From contig CAZJLO010000073.1 in the NCBI GenBank assembly GCA_964547105.1, positions 1 through 7,451 of the forward strand: a stretch of 7,451 nt of DNA, read 5' to 3'. Below the pieces are notes generated by a model that ran no database searches, was not told where the DNA came from, and saw only the letters and a program-made list of their open reading frames with translations. This DNA is from RXOA01 sp964547105. GTDB taxonomy: Bacteria > Bipolaricaulota > Bipolaricaulia > UBA7950 > UBA9294. Position 1 is the first letter of the stretch; each line of letters begins with the position of its first letter. Shown in pieces: positions 7,451 through 7,451 of this stretch. The translations under genes and the position numbers were made by a program.

Positions 7451-7451
7451 G

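Overview
The window is 7.45 kb of mostly GC-rich bacterial DNA (near 60% G+C where counted) that encodes central metabolism and transport. It suggests a free-living bacterium. Three features point to bacteria: the split AccA/AccD carboxyltransferase of bacterial fatty-acid synthesis, good Shine-Dalgarno sites, and repeated ATGA stop/start overlaps. The phylum cannot be told from the sequence. A hydrogenase-maturation protease hints at an anaerobic or hydrogen-metabolising lifestyle (inference).

Layout. Positions 1 to about 605 differ from the rest: a hand count gives about 47% G+C (43% for 1-240). They hold no intact gene, only a minus-strand fragment resembling the Q-loop region of a molybdate/tungstate-type ABC ATPase (ModC-like) and a short unrecognised frame. 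At about 600-610 this meets the middle of accD, which has lost its first third or so. From there a plus-strand operon reads accD (truncated), accA, then a HycI-type hydrogenase maturation protease, each joined to the next by an ATGA overlap. It runs tail-to-tail, with a 4-base overlap, into a minus-strand pair: transketolase (tkt) followed with no gap by a 12-segment MFS transporter. A divergent intergenic region of about 360 bases holds two inverted-repeat elements. It separates tkt from a plus-strand MalK/UgpC-type sugar ABC ATPase that ends at the window edge.

How the genes work together. AccA and AccD form the carboxyltransferase that makes malonyl-CoA. The protease would trim the large subunit of a [NiFe] hydrogenase that is not in the window. 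Transketolase serves the pentose phosphate pathway, and the MFS protein, translationally linked to it, may move a related metabolite or drug. The ABC ATPase probably energises a carbohydrate importer encoded elsewhere. I see no CRISPR array, tRNA, rRNA, insertion sequence or clearly novel multi-gene system. The most unusual points are the junction near 605, the orphan hydrogenase protease in an acc operon, and the paired AACC/GGTT hairpin elements between tkt and the ABC gene.
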